The position numbers were made by a program, and so were the translations under genes. Below, piece by piece: positions 1-9,044 of a DNA stretch of 64,000 bases. The notes beneath the pieces were generated by a model that ran no database searches, had not been told where the DNA came from, and saw only the letters and a list, made by a program, of their open reading frames with translations. Source of the DNA: Promethearchaeia archaeon (lineage in GTDB: Archaea > Asgardarchaeota > Lokiarchaeia > Sigyniarchaeales > SOKP01); the NCBI GenBank assembly GCA_029856125.1, contig JAHQWJ010000080.1, positions 62,001-126,000 on the forward strand, in the 5' to 3' direction. Within the stretch, counting starts at the first letter, position 1; each line of letters starts with the position of its first letter.

Positions 1-906
1 ATCCATGCTAAAAGCAGTGAGGGAAATATTATCGATATGGATTTAACATTAAAAGAGATGCAATTTGCAAAACTTATGGGGACTCGTCAAGCGATAAAAA
101 ATTACAATGCGATGCTTAACTGCGAAACATTTCAAGTAGATACTATATTTTCTTGTCTTCCTTTTGAACCTAATAAGTCAGAATTAACATTTTCTGGCTG
201 TGGTGCTCTAAATCCTTTTCAAAACGATCCTAATTTCCGGACTTTTGGAGTGGGATCCCCACTCTTAGTTAATGGAGCTCAAGGGTATTTGATGGGACCA
301 GGAACGCGAAATTATATCGCAAAACCTAATATGATGACAATCGCCCCCATGGATCAAATGAAGCCGGAATATTTGGGAGCTTTTAAAACTTCTTATGGAT
401 TAGAACCCATATGCTCAATAGCTATTCCCATACCTATATTAACCGACAAAATTTTTGATGACATTGTCAAATCAGACAAAGATGTTAATTTAACGATTTT
501 AAGTCTCGTAGGACGTGAAAAAGTTGGAGAGATCACTTATGCAGATGTATGGGATAATAATTTCGTAATGAAGTTTAACCCTAAAGCGTGTAGTAAAGGA
601 TATAAGTGTAAAGTTATAGACAACTGCCCTACAAATGCTTTTATTATAAGAGAGGGATTAATCTCAGCAATTGATAGAGCTAGATGTTTTAATTGCGGAA
701 ATTGTGCGAAGTTATGTCCCGACGCTTTTAGTATGGACTTAAAATCAATTCAGTATGAAGGAAAGGAAATTCCCGTTGTTTTAAGGCAATCTGATAGGGC
801 AGGAGCTATCATGCTAGCTGAGGAACTTAAACAACAGATTCTAAAAGAGGAATTTCAGTTAAAAAAGCCAACTGGAATGCTAGATTTTGCTGAAAAATTA
901 AAATAG
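1..906 (+). CDS. DUF39/HcyBio sulfur-transfer protein fused to a ferredoxin domain (5' partial)
   Basis: The frame is open to the window edge, so the start lies outside; the first internal ATG is at 37. The first two thirds match the C-terminal part of the COG1900 (DUF39) family, with a Gly/Asn-rich stretch (FSGCGALNP) and the AIPIPIL motif. The last third is a ferredoxin-like domain, with Cys codons at about 590-640 (C-x5-C-x5-CP) and a CFNCGNCAKLCP cluster at about 680-720, enough for two [4Fe-4S] clusters. In methanogens, COG1900 and a separate ferredoxin protein (MA1821/MA1822) use sulfide to make homocysteine from aspartate semialdehyde; here the two are one polypeptide. The role in homocysteine synthesis is inferred from family. 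Confidence 0.8.
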   Translation: MHAKSSEGNIIDMDLTLKEMQFAKLMGTRQAIKNYNAMLNCETFQVDTIFSCLPFEPNKSELTFSGCGALNPFQNDPNFRTFGVGSPLLVNGAQGYLMGPGTRNYIAKPNMMTIAPMDQMKPEYLGAFKTSYGLEPICSIAIPIPILTDKIFDDIVKSDKDVNLTILSLVGREKVGEITYADVWDNNFVMKFNPKACSKGYKCKVIDNCPTNAFIIREGLISAIDRARCFNCGNCAKLCPDAFSMDLKSIQYEGKEIPVVLRQSDRAGAIMLAEELKQQILKEEFQLKKPTGMLDFAEKLK

Positions 907-936
907 CATCAAATCGAGATTAAAGGTGAATTCTAA

Positions 937-1380
937 ACGACTGATATCAAATTAGATAAATTTGATCAAATTGGGATTGTAGTTAATAATATTGAAAAAG
1001 CGGCTCAAATGTATCGAAAGCTTTTTAACTTTAAAGGGAACATAAATATCGTTGAACAGAGCGCAACCGTTAACTACAAGGGAAAAGATGTGACCTTTAA
1101 CATGAAAAAAATTATGCAGTTCTTTGGAGGCAAACAATTTGAAATCGTTGAAGTAGTTGATGCAACTGGTCCCAATCTTTACTCGGAGTTTATAGCAGAG
1201 GGAAATACTGGCTTACACCACTTAGGTATTTACACAAAAAACGCTGAAGAATTAATTGAACAATTTAAACAACAATTTGATGTGGAAACCGCTCAAGTGG
1301 GAAAATTGGGTAAGTTAACTTTTACTTACTTAGACACTAAAGAGATTCTAGGATATTACATTGAAATCCTTGAGTTTTAA
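937..1380 (+). CDS. VOC-family protein (methylmalonyl-CoA epimerase/glyoxalase fold)
   Basis: This is a single vicinal-oxygen-chelate protein of about 147 residues. The first strand (DQIGIVVNNIEKA) lies upstream of the first ATG (1009), so a start at 1009 would cut the fold. The only open stretch begins after the TAA at 934-936, and its first codon is ACG (937). That codon sits 7 nt after a good ribosome-binding site (AAAGGTGA, 922-929). The second half has the usual GLHHLGIYTKN strand and ends YYIEILEF, both normal for the family. The substrate is unknown. It follows the DUF39 gene by about 30 nt and probably shares its transcript. Confidence 0.75.
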   Translation, partial: TTDIKLDKFDQIGIVVNNIEKAAQMYRKLFNFKGNINIVEQSATVNYKGKDVTFNMKKIMQFFGGKQFEIVEVVDATGPNLYSEFIAEGNTGLHHLGIYTKNAEELIEQFKQQFDVETAQVGKLGKLTFTYLDTKEILGYYIEILEF

Positions 1381-1445
1381 CATTAAACTATTGGTTTCTG
1401 TTCTTATGTAATAAAGTTTATTTTTAATTTATAATACTTTAATTT

Positions 1446-3188
1446 ATGTCAAAACAAAATACTAATCCGTTAGACGGGGGAGATTTGGTTGTGAAAAGCC
1501 TCCTTAAAGAGGGAATCACTAAAATTTTCGGTCTCGTTGGCGGAGAATTATTAAGGATTTATGACGCTATAGAACGATATGGTCGAGAAGAGGGCATAGA
1601 TACTGTAATGGTTCGCCATGAACAAGCGGCTGGACACATGGCAGACGCTTGGGCGCGCGCTACAGGGAAATTAGGTGTTTGTTTAGGGACTGCGGGGCCT
1701 GGCGTTACTCATCTTGTGCCAGCTGTGGCTACGGCGTGGGCAGATTCAATCCCACTTCTTGTTATTGGAGCTCAGATAGGAAGGATGTTTGATGATACGG
1801 GTATTCTCCAGGGAGGCTTAGATCAAATGAAATTAATGGAGCCGATTACAAAAGCGCAGATATCAGTTGAAGAACCTTACGAAATTCCAAGAGCAGTACA
1901 AAGAGCTATTAAAGTTGCGATGTCAGGTCGAAGAGGTCCTGTTTTTCTAGAATTTCGAGAAACCGCTCTTGTTAGAAAAGCTTCAGAGGATGACCTTAAG
2001 AACATTTTAGAGCCTGAGCAATATAGACCCATTTATAGGCCAGTAGGAAATCCAGATGCGATTAAGGCTGCTATAGAAATTTTAAAAACTGCAAAAAATC
2101 CATTAATCGTTGCGGGAGGAGGAATTCACGCTTCAGATGCGTCTACCGAGCTTAAAAAATTATCTACAACATACAAAATTCCGTGTGGAACAAGCATAAA
2201 CGGTGTTGGTGCTATTGATATTCGTAGTGAAACATATGTTGGGTCGTATCTAGTTGCAAACGCATATCGAAAGGCAGTATCAGAAGCCGATGTGGTTATA
2301 TCGTTCGGTGCTAAATGGGATTATACAATCTTGTTCGGAGCTCCACCCATTTGGAACCCAAACGCGAAGATTATTCAAAACGATATCGACCCAGAAATGA
2401 TCGGTCGAAATAGAAAAGTTTCTGTTGCTATTATTGGCGACGCTAAGGTCGTAATAAATCAGTTACTAGCAGAAATGGAACAAGCACTCCCTAAAGAAAA
2501 AATTTCTGAATGGTCTGAATGGAATTCTTATCTATCAGATCTCAAAAAAAATGACGCTTTAGCTATTCAAAAATTAATGAAATATGATAAGTTGCCTATG
2601 AAACCAGAAAGATTTGCATATGAAGTGTTGGATTCATTAAAACACGATTCTCAACTAGTAATTGATGGTGGCGATATAGCCGTCTTCACTTTTGGGTTAA
2701 TCAGTAACTTCCCTCGCGATCCAAGAACGCTATATTTCCCATTAACGATGGGACATCTAGGTACGGGTATTCCTCACGCAATAGGTGCCCAAATAGCTAA
2801 TCCAGATAAACAAGTTGTTTGCATTAACGGAGATGGTAGTTTTATGTTCAACATTCAGGAGCTTGATACGGCAGTTCGACTAAATTTACCCATCATTATT
2901 ATTATTGCTAATAATTGCGCGTGGGGCATGATAAAAAGCAAGCAAAAAGGGGAATTTAAGAAAAGATATTGCGATGTAGATTTACCGCCAACCAATTATG
3001 CAGAAATAGCAAAAGGTTTCGGTTGTTACGGCGAAAAGATAGAAAAACCAGAGGATATTAAGCCTGCTATACAAAGAGCAATAGAATCTAAAAAACCAGC
3101 CGTTCTAGATGTAGATATCGCTTTTGAAACGCCCATTGCGATGAAAGTAATCGGAAATCTTAAGAAAAACCGTGGATTATATGGTTAA
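1446..3188 (+). CDS. Thiamine-diphosphate-dependent enzyme, acetolactate synthase superfamily
   Basis: This 580-residue enzyme has the three-domain layout of the acetolactate synthase/benzoylformate decarboxylase superfamily. The N-terminal Pyr domain carries the catalytic Glu in VRHEQAAGHMADA. A middle domain follows, then a PP domain with the ThDP/Mg motif GDGSFMFNIQEL running to IIANN. Length and motifs fit a complete large catalytic subunit. After the NN the sequence reads CAWGMIK where acetolactate synthases usually have LGMV, so branched-chain amino acid synthesis is not assured; another 2-oxoacid decarboxylase or 2-hydroxyacyl lyase is possible. No small regulatory subunit gene is next to it; an SDR dehydrogenase follows. 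Confidence 0.85.
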   Translation: MSKQNTNPLDGGDLVVKSLLKEGITKIFGLVGGELLRIYDAIERYGREEGIDTVMVRHEQAAGHMADAWARATGKLGVCLGTAGPGVTHLVPAVATAWADSIPLLVIGAQIGRMFDDTGILQGGLDQMKLMEPITKAQISVEEPYEIPRAVQRAIKVAMSGRRGPVFLEFRETALVRKASEDDLKNILEPEQYRPIYRPVGNPDAIKAAIEILKTAKNPLIVAGGGIHASDASTELKKLSTTYKIPCGTSINGVGAIDIRSETYVGSYLVANAYRKAVSEADVVISFGAKWDYTILFGAPPIWNPNAKIIQNDIDPEMIGRNRKVSVAIIGDAKVVINQLLAEMEQALPKEKISEWSEWNSYLSDLKKNDALAIQKLMKYDKLPMKPERFAYEVLDSLKHDSQLVIDGGDIAVFTFGLISNFPRDPRTLYFPLTMGHLGTGIPHAIGAQIANPDKQVVCINGDGSFMFNIQELDTAVRLNLPIIIIIANNCAWGMIKSKQKGEFKKRYCDVDLPPTNYAEIAKGFGCYGEKIEKPEDIKPAIQRAIESKKPAVLDVDIAFETPIAMKVIGNLKKNRGLYG

Positions 3189-3324
3189 TCTTCTTATATT
3201 CAATTTTCTTAACTCCTTTTTTAATTTTTTATGATTTTTAAATAACATTTAATTCAATGTAGAATAAGGTTAATCTAAAAAACGCTTATAAATTAAATTC
3301 CATAATTCTAAGAGGTAGTATAAA

Positions 3325-4131
3325 CTGTCAGATAATAAATTTTTAAACGGAAAAGTATCTTTAATTACAGGGGCTGGTAGTGGGTTTGGGAGAGAAATGG
3401 CCATAGCTTTTGCTAAAAATGGATCTTCTCTTGTCTTGAACGATATAAATATGGCTGGTCTTGAAGACACGCGTGATTTAATTTTAAAAAACTTTCCTTC
3501 TACATCAATCCTCTTGGCTCAAGCTGACATTTCGAAGATCCAAGAAGTAGAAAGAATGAAAAAGCAAGTATTTGAAAAATTTGATAATGTTTTTATACTG
3601 GTAAACAATGCCGGAATTGACGGAGGTGCTTACAAATCATTATCTGCGTCAGAAGAAATCTATGATAAAGTAATGGGTGTCAATGCTAAAGGAACTTGGA
3701 ATGTAACTAAAACTTTCTTCAGAAAAATGAAAAGCCAAAGGCATTTTCAACCAATTCGAGCTAAAATCATTAATATTGCCAGTTGTGCTGGGACTGCTAA
3801 TGGAATCAACCCAATGTTAGGCATATATAGTGCTAGTAAAGCAACAGTTATCGCCTTCACAAAATTATGGGCTCTAGAGCTCGGCCCTGTTGATATAACA
3901 GTTAATGCAATCTCCCCGGGTGTTTTTCTTACACCTATATATGATAACGATCCGGTTAAAATACGACAGTTTTTAGAAACGAGAGGGGTTAAACTTCCAT
4001 TGGATAGAATTGGAGAATCTAAATGGGTAGCTGACTTAGCAGTATTTTTAGCATCTCCAACAGCTGATTACATCTCTGGACAAAACCTAATTATTGATGG
4101 TGGAATGACAGTTTCAATAAATAAGCTATAA
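3325..4131 (+). CDS. Short-chain dehydrogenase/reductase
   Basis: This is a classical SDR of about 268 residues. The NAD(P)-binding motif TGAGSGFG is encoded at about 3367-3390, upstream of the first ATG (3397), so the real start must be earlier. The frame opens after a TAG at 3316, and the best start is CTG at 3325, about 8 nt after AAGAGGT. Other motifs are NNAGIDGG, the catalytic Ser in NIASCAG, YSASK (catalytic Tyr/Lys) and the NAISPG loop. It probably reduces or oxidises a product linked to the preceding ThDP enzyme; the substrate cannot be read from sequence. Confidence 0.85.
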   Translation: MSDNKFLNGKVSLITGAGSGFGREMAIAFAKNGSSLVLNDINMAGLEDTRDLILKNFPSTSILLAQADISKIQEVERMKKQVFEKFDNVFILVNNAGIDGGAYKSLSASEEIYDKVMGVNAKGTWNVTKTFFRKMKSQRHFQPIRAKIINIASCAGTANGINPMLGIYSASKATVIAFTKLWALELGPVDITVNAISPGVFLTPIYDNDPVKIRQFLETRGVKLPLDRIGESKWVADLAVFLASPTADYISGQNLIIDGGMTVSINKL

Positions 4132-4204
4132 TAATCCTCTTATACTTTATAAAGAACAAGAAAGTTTTAATTAAAAAAGAAAGAAAAATAAGTGGTGGTT
4201 TTAT

Positions 4205-4230
4205 TAAGAGTATCAATTATAACACTCTTA
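4205..4230 (-). terminator. Hairpin plus T-rich tract ending the mini-gene
   Basis: A 7-bp inverted repeat (TAAGAGT at 4205-4211, ACTCTTA at 4224-4230, 12-nt loop) lies just after the stop codon of the 9-codon ORF on the minus strand. It is followed on that strand by a pyrimidine-rich, T-rich run at about 4160-4190. The order is that of a transcription stop. A weaker outer pairing GGTG/CACC may extend it. Confidence 0.45.
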
Positions 4231-4244
4231 TAAATATCACCAGT

Positions 4245-4274
4245 TTAGGGTACAGCACCAGGATGGCCAGGCAT
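4245..4274 (-). CDS. Nine-codon mini-ORF (peptide MPGHPGAVP) in the 4132-4460 gap
   Basis: The 329-nt gap between two convergent genes holds one small transcription unit on the minus strand. In order it has a TATA-like box (CTTTTATATC, about 4327-4336), a strong ribosome-binding site (GGAGTGAT, 4279-4286), ATG at 4274, nine codons giving MPGHPGAVP, a TAA, and then a hairpin with a T-rich tract. The peptide is Pro/Gly-rich with one His and matches no family I recognise. It could be a made peptide, a leader peptide, or chance inside a small RNA gene. The rest of the gap is AT-rich and shows nothing else. Confidence 0.4.
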   Translation of the reverse strand: MPGHPGAVP

Positions 4275-4460
4275 TTTAATCACTCCTTTCAATATTTGAA
4301 AAAATATTTACTCTATTTTTATTTTCGATATAAAAGTGAAATTCAGTTCCCGTTCTTTCTTCACTTATTAGTTCTTCTTAAAATAATTATTTAAACTACG
4401 AAATTAGTACTTAAAAAATTTTTAATAGAAATTTTTGGCAAATTTTTTGGTGTAAGATTG

Positions 4461-5672
4461 TTAAACTAAATCAGAAGGTAAGATCGGATTAATCAAAAGA
4501 TATCGAAAATCTTTAACAGAGGGGAATTCTCCATATTTATTTTTAATGATATTCATTCCGAGGTTATATGTGAAAACATTTTTTGAATATATTGGATCAT
4601 TGAGGCTTTTTATTTGATTTCTTAGGCTAGCTTCACCATAAATCTCAAAATCTTTTCCATATCTAATCAATTCCTCCTCGGTGTAATTATCAATAAGAGC
4701 GTGATAAGCAAAATTATACCAAAAAAGCGTAAGCTTATACCTTACTCTATTTTGCGCAATCATGGCGTCTAGGGAATCTTCTTTTGAAACATCCGGACAA
4801 AACTCGTTTAATCCAATTTCAACTTGTTCTCGATAAGAATAAAGCACATTTATAGCAAGATCTGCTATTCCTTCACTGATTATTAATTTAGGAGAATTAA
4901 GGAGTAAAATTGAGTGTTCGAATTGATTTAATTCCCGATACAATATCAGTTCTTTGACAGAAAATTCCGTATGATGTCCCGGATATCCTTCATGAGCAGT
5001 ATGCATTAGTAAAGTAGTCCAGTACATATTAAATTTCGGATTAAGTTCTAATCGGCTATTATAGTTACCCAAATACCATTCATAGCAAGTCCATTTTATC
5101 TTGTCTTCGTTTTTTTCTTGTGTTAAATCTAACAAAATTTGCTCATTTTCAGGTAAAAGATTTATAAACAACTCCTTTGTTCGCTTCTCTGTGATTTTAA
5201 GTGCTCTTTTAAAAAATTTAAAAACTTTTTCCTCAGGAACTCTACGTTTTAACCTTAATTTTTCGAATCGTTCTTCTAGGCTTCCAGTACCACCGTAAGC
5301 TTCGTTTACTTCTTCCTTTAAATTCTCCAACTCTACCTCTTTAACTGGGTGTAAAACTATATCATATAGGTGTAACAATTGTTCCTCAATAGAAATATTA
5401 TCCTGGTTTAAATTATCTAATGTTGTCCACATAGCAATTAACATCTTTTCTAAGTAGCGCTCGCGTTCTTTATTGAAGCTCTGTGAGTCTAATTTTTCGA
5501 GTAATGATTTAGAGTCGATTAACAGTTTTTTTGGAGAAATAATGGATTCGTTTTCAACAACTTGCTGAAATTTTTCTGGACCGTAATAAAAATCAACATA
5601 TCCTTTGATATGTTTATTGATGCGGAGCGCAAGAAGTAAAAAATCTTCACCAAACTTTGATAATTTTTTCAT
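4461..5672 (-). CDS. DUF885-type putative zinc metallopeptidase
   Basis: This 403-residue protein has the DUF885 signature HTAHEGYPGHH and, further on, SEGIADLA. These are the expected zinc-binding His/Glu and distal Glu of a gluzincin-like peptidase. It is shorter than typical bacterial DUF885 proteins (about 550-600 residues). No signal peptide is visible, so it is probably cytoplasmic. A close paralogue begins at 63602. It faces the + strand SDR and is followed by no co-directional gene. Peptidase activity is inferred from the motif only. Confidence 0.75.
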   Translation of the reverse strand: MKKLSKFGEDFLLLALRINKHIKGYVDFYYGPEKFQQVVENESIISPKKLLIDSKSLLEKLDSQSFNKERERYLEKMLIAMWTTLDNLNQDNISIEEQLLHLYDIVLHPVKEVELENLKEEVNEAYGGTGSLEERFEKLRLKRRVPEEKVFKFFKRALKITEKRTKELFINLLPENEQILLDLTQEKNEDKIKWTCYEWYLGNYNSRLELNPKFNMYWTTLLMHTAHEGYPGHHTEFSVKELILYRELNQFEHSILLLNSPKLIISEGIADLAINVLYSYREQVEIGLNEFCPDVSKEDSLDAMIAQNRVRYKLTLFWYNFAYHALIDNYTEEELIRYGKDFEIYGEASLRNQIKSLNDPIYSKNVFTYNLGMNIIKNKYGEFPSVKDFRYLLINPILPSDLV

Positions 5673-5795
5673 TTTTTAACCAAATATGTAAAAAGTTGAT
5701 CATTTTACAAGTATTTCCAACTGTTTTTAATGTTTTTAAATAAAAATTATAATTATATTAATTCACTAATCATTTATGGTTCACATTAATAAGAA

Positions 5796-6944
5796 CTATG
5801 TAAAAAACTTAATTTTTGAATCTATAACTATTAAATCTGACTTAGGAGAAAACGGCTTAACAACCTTGGAGTTCAAAATTTCTTCGATATGCCATCCACT
5901 ACCTTTTAAATTAGTATTTAAATTTTCGATTCCTTTTTTGATTGGATTTGGTTTTTCGCAAAATTGATAGAAATGTAGTATTCCGCTTGATTTTTTCATC
6001 AAAAAGCAAGCAATATCAAGAAAATTAATAGATTGTTCTGGTAAATTCATTATAATTCTGTCGATTTTATTTTTTAAATAATTTCCTAATTTGTTATCGT
6101 GATTCAATAGCTTTTTAACATCCATATTATGAGCAATTACCTCTCCTTTCATTTTGTTATTTTCAATATTTTCAAGGAGGTATTTATAGGCAGATGGGTT
6201 AACATCGAAGGCATAAATTTTCGCATCGTTATTTTTTGCTATTTGAATCGAGAATGGGCCAACTCCCGTAAACATATCTACAACAGTTTCTTGTTTTTTG
6301 AAACTACTTGAACTTACACGCTTTCTTTCAAATACTAACCTGGGGGTGAAATAAGTTTTTTTTACATCTAATTTAAATAGGCAGCCGTTTTCTTTATGGA
6401 TCGTTTCTGGATTGTCATCACCATAGATAACTTTTAACTCTTTTAATCTATATCTTCCCTTCACTTCGCTTTTCTTCTCGTAAACTGTCTCCACTGATTT
6501 ATTTACGCTTACCAGCGCTTTAGCTACTTTTTTCTTATAAGATAAGACATTTTTATCGATAATTGTGTTTAGTTGGTCGAATTCAACAATCGCAATCTTT
6601 CCAATAATATCGTAAGATTTTGGAACCAATTCTAAAATATTTTTTGGTAATTCATCAATGAGAGCTTCTTCTATTGAGCGACATTTGTATCTTACTTCAA
6701 AAATTCCCTCAGCACTAACTATATTAAAATTTATCTGATTTGAAATCCCTCCGATTAACGCTTTTACTTTTTCTGCATCATCAATTAGGGGAAAAAGCAC
6801 ATATGGACCCTCGTGTTTAACTTTAATTCTTCTATCGAGGAAGGGTTCATTATGTAATTTTATTTTTAGTAAATTGAGGAATTTCTCAGCAGAATCCTGT
6901 TTAATCTTTACAAATTGTGTTTGGTCCTTATTACTTCTACCCAT
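5796..6944 (-). CDS. trm5: tRNA (guanine37-N1)-methyltransferase, Trm5 family
   Basis: This 382-residue protein has the archaeal Trm5 order. An N-terminal domain comes first, then the SAM-binding motif VVDMFTGVGPFSI (about residue 220), the acidic loop after YAFDVNP, and the family's catalytic NLP motif (IIMNLPEQS). Trm5 makes m1G37 and protects the reading frame; Trm5a-type enzymes also start wyosine-base synthesis, and which subtype this is was not settled. Its ATG overlaps the end of the DUF371 gene by 8 nt, so it is the last gene of a tRNA-modification operon. Confidence 0.9.
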   Translation of the reverse strand: MGRSNKDQTQFVKIKQDSAEKFLNLLKIKLHNEPFLDRRIKVKHEGPYVLFPLIDDAEKVKALIGGISNQINFNIVSAEGIFEVRYKCRSIEEALIDELPKNILELVPKSYDIIGKIAIVEFDQLNTIIDKNVLSYKKKVAKALVSVNKSVETVYEKKSEVKGRYRLKELKVIYGDDNPETIHKENGCLFKLDVKKTYFTPRLVFERKRVSSSSFKKQETVVDMFTGVGPFSIQIAKNNDAKIYAFDVNPSAYKYLLENIENNKMKGEVIAHNMDVKKLLNHDNKLGNYLKNKIDRIIMNLPEQSINFLDIACFLMKKSSGILHFYQFCEKPNPIKKGIENLNTNLKGSGWHIEEILNSKVVKPFSPKSDLIVIDSKIKFFT

Positions 6945-7368
6945 TTACATCATTAACTTTAAAAATAATTGAAAATCGTTCCTTGGAATTGGTTAAATTC
7001 TTAATAATATTTCTGTCCAGTTCGCTTGAGGATTTAGAACATTTTATTAAAATCGTTCTGTTGCATATAAAATCACTTTTTCGAAAAACTATGTCTTTTT
7101 TACTAAGTAAGGTTAAATTTTTATCGCCAAAACCATAGAAAGAATCAATATCATCCCCCGTTTTTATAATAACTGTGATTTTTTCTCCCTCTATGATCTT
7201 TTTCTTTAGGAGCGGATTTAGATCGTAGCAAGCTTTTGATGCCCCTATTCCTAATATGCACGTTCCATTTCTCGTGAGATAAGTATCCTTAGTTAATTCA
7301 ATGGTCGTGGCATGGGTGCATTGAATTAGTTGGTGGCCTTTTGCGGTAATAGTATCTAATATAGTCAT
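6937..7368 (-). CDS. DUF371 family protein
   Basis: This 143-residue protein matches the archaeal DUF371 family. It starts with the family's GH..I..TH.TTIE pattern and has the GIGASKACYDL segment in the middle. The function is unknown. It lies 3 nt downstream of tgtA and overlaps trm5, and this tight packing suggests a link to RNA modification or translation; that is inference from context. Confidence 0.8.
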   Translation of the reverse strand: MTILDTITAKGHQLIQCTHATTIELTKDTYLTRNGTCILGIGASKACYDLNPLLKKKIIEGEKITVIIKTGDDIDSFYGFGDKNLTLLSKKDIVFRKSDFICNRTILIKCSKSSSELDRNIIKNLTNSKERFSIIFKVNDVNG

Positions 7369-7371
7369 ATC

Positions 7372-9024
7372 CTAATTTTCCTTAAAAAAATGTAAAATAT
7401 CCTTAATTTGACTAAATACAGAAAAATTTGAATTATACGCTTTCTTTAAAATAATGTTCAATCCATGAATGAGATGATTTTCTGGAAATTGTATTGATTC
7501 TTCAAATTGGTTTAGATAAAAATCAGGAATTAGAAGTCCACATTTCTCATAAGTAGCCGAAAATTTATCTACAAACTTTTCTGCTGTTACAATAGAATTT
7601 TGATAGCTACCATCATTTGTCCCATAAGTGGGACTTGTTTCGTATTGCCCCATTGGAAAAGAATTAATTAGCTCATACGGAATAATGCCGTAAATAATAG
7701 AGTAAAATGCTAAATGTATCTGGTTTCTTTTAATTAAATCGTTGTTGTCAATTTCAGCTAACCATTTTATAACCATAGGAGAGGTTTTACCCTTAACATC
7801 TAATTCAGGTAAAATGATAAAATATTTAGCATCTTTAGGCGGACGATAATTATTTAATAATTTCTGTTCATATCGATAAATTAAAGGTCTTTCTATGCTC
7901 TCTTTAGATGAGTAAAGTCTTCCATGGTTTTTATAAATTTTCTCATAAACTTCGAAGAGGGGTTTATTTCTTTTTATTAAACTTGCTGCTTTAACTAAAT
8001 TGGGATGACTACGAATTCTTTGTTCAACTAACTCCCATAAATTGCCTTCTCTAATCGCTTGTCTAATAGTTTTCAATTCTGAGAACGATAAGTATAAATT
8101 GTGCTTAGCAATTAATTGTATCCTCAAATCCTCTTCAAACTTCATAAGCTCGGTTGGTGAATATTTTACACAGATTGGGCAATGGCAAGGGAATTCGTTT
8201 AATTCCTCAAGTTTCTTGGTGCCTGTGGATAAGGTAAAATAACGATTTTCCTTAGCAAACAAGATATATGCAGCCGAATCCATTAAATCACACCCACACG
8301 CTACAGCTAAAGAAAAATATTGTGGTAATCCTAGCCCAAACATGTGAACTGGTTTGTTAGGAATAACATATCGTTTTACAGTTAATAGGATTTGTGTGGT
8401 GAGGTCAAATCTATAATTTAAAAATGCTTTTACAATTCCTCCTACTGCATAGATTCCAAAATCTAATTTGCTCATTTCAATTGTGCTTTCTTTCAACAAT
8501 TCGAAATGCGTTCCTCCGTGTAACGGTCCAAACCAATAGCAATCCTGCCGAGACCTCCTTGAAATATTATCTTTTGCCCTCTCAATGGTTGTATTAACTT
8601 TTACTTTTGCTATTTCGTAATTATCTTCTAATTGTACTGGAATATCTAATATTACAGGGAAGTCTGAACCGATATCTTCTTGAAATCTTTCTATGGTGGT
8701 AGCATCAAGATCAAAAGAGTCTTTGTTATACATATATTGTTGAAACGCACCACTATCTGTTGCAATTATCCCATCGTAATTCAGGTACTCATGGAGTCCT
8801 TTATGGAGAACCTGAGCTCTTAATTTTTCGTTTTTATAAATAATGTATGCGTTGGTAAAAAGGCATTGAGCTCCGAATGTTTTTAGATCTTGTGGTGTGA
8901 TAATATTTCTGGATGGATGTATTACCGGAAATAGATTGGGAGTAATCATCTCTTTACCGTTCAAACTGATTCGTCCTAACCTTGCTAATGCATCAACATC
9001 TTCTATTTCAAACTTCATATTCAT
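7372..9024 (-). CDS. tgtA: Archaeosine tRNA-guanine transglycosylase
   Basis: TgtA exchanges guanine 15 in the tRNA D-loop for preQ0, the first tRNA step of archaeosine synthesis. The nucleophile/base-binding region is ATDSGAFQ, followed by PLHGGTH, the FGLGLPQ loop and the zinc site CHCPIC with a downstream His. The protein is 550 residues, so the catalytic barrel is followed by an archaeal-type C-terminal extension, though shorter than in full-length ArcTGTs with a PUA domain; I see no clear PUA. ATG at 9024. It is the second gene of the minus-strand operon ending in trm5. Confidence 0.92.
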   Translation of the reverse strand: MNMKFEIEDVDALARLGRISLNGKEMITPNLFPVIHPSRNIITPQDLKTFGAQCLFTNAYIIYKNEKLRAQVLHKGLHEYLNYDGIIATDSGAFQQYMYNKDSFDLDATTIERFQEDIGSDFPVILDIPVQLEDNYEIAKVKVNTTIERAKDNISRRSRQDCYWFGPLHGGTHFELLKESTIEMSKLDFGIYAVGGIVKAFLNYRFDLTTQILLTVKRYVIPNKPVHMFGLGLPQYFSLAVACGCDLMDSAAYILFAKENRYFTLSTGTKKLEELNEFPCHCPICVKYSPTELMKFEEDLRIQLIAKHNLYLSFSELKTIRQAIREGNLWELVEQRIRSHPNLVKAASLIKRNKPLFEVYEKIYKNHGRLYSSKESIERPLIYRYEQKLLNNYRPPKDAKYFIILPELDVKGKTSPMVIKWLAEIDNNDLIKRNQIHLAFYSIIYGIIPYELINSFPMGQYETSPTYGTNDGSYQNSIVTAEKFVDKFSATYEKCGLLIPDFYLNQFEESIQFPENHLIHGLNIILKKAYNSNFSVFSQIKDILHFFKEN

Positions 9025-9044
9025 CCTCTTCTAATCCAGATTTA

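Noticed and set aside
5776..6311. Plus-strand frames inside trm5 and DUF371
   Set aside because: Antisense shadows of well-supported minus-strand genes.
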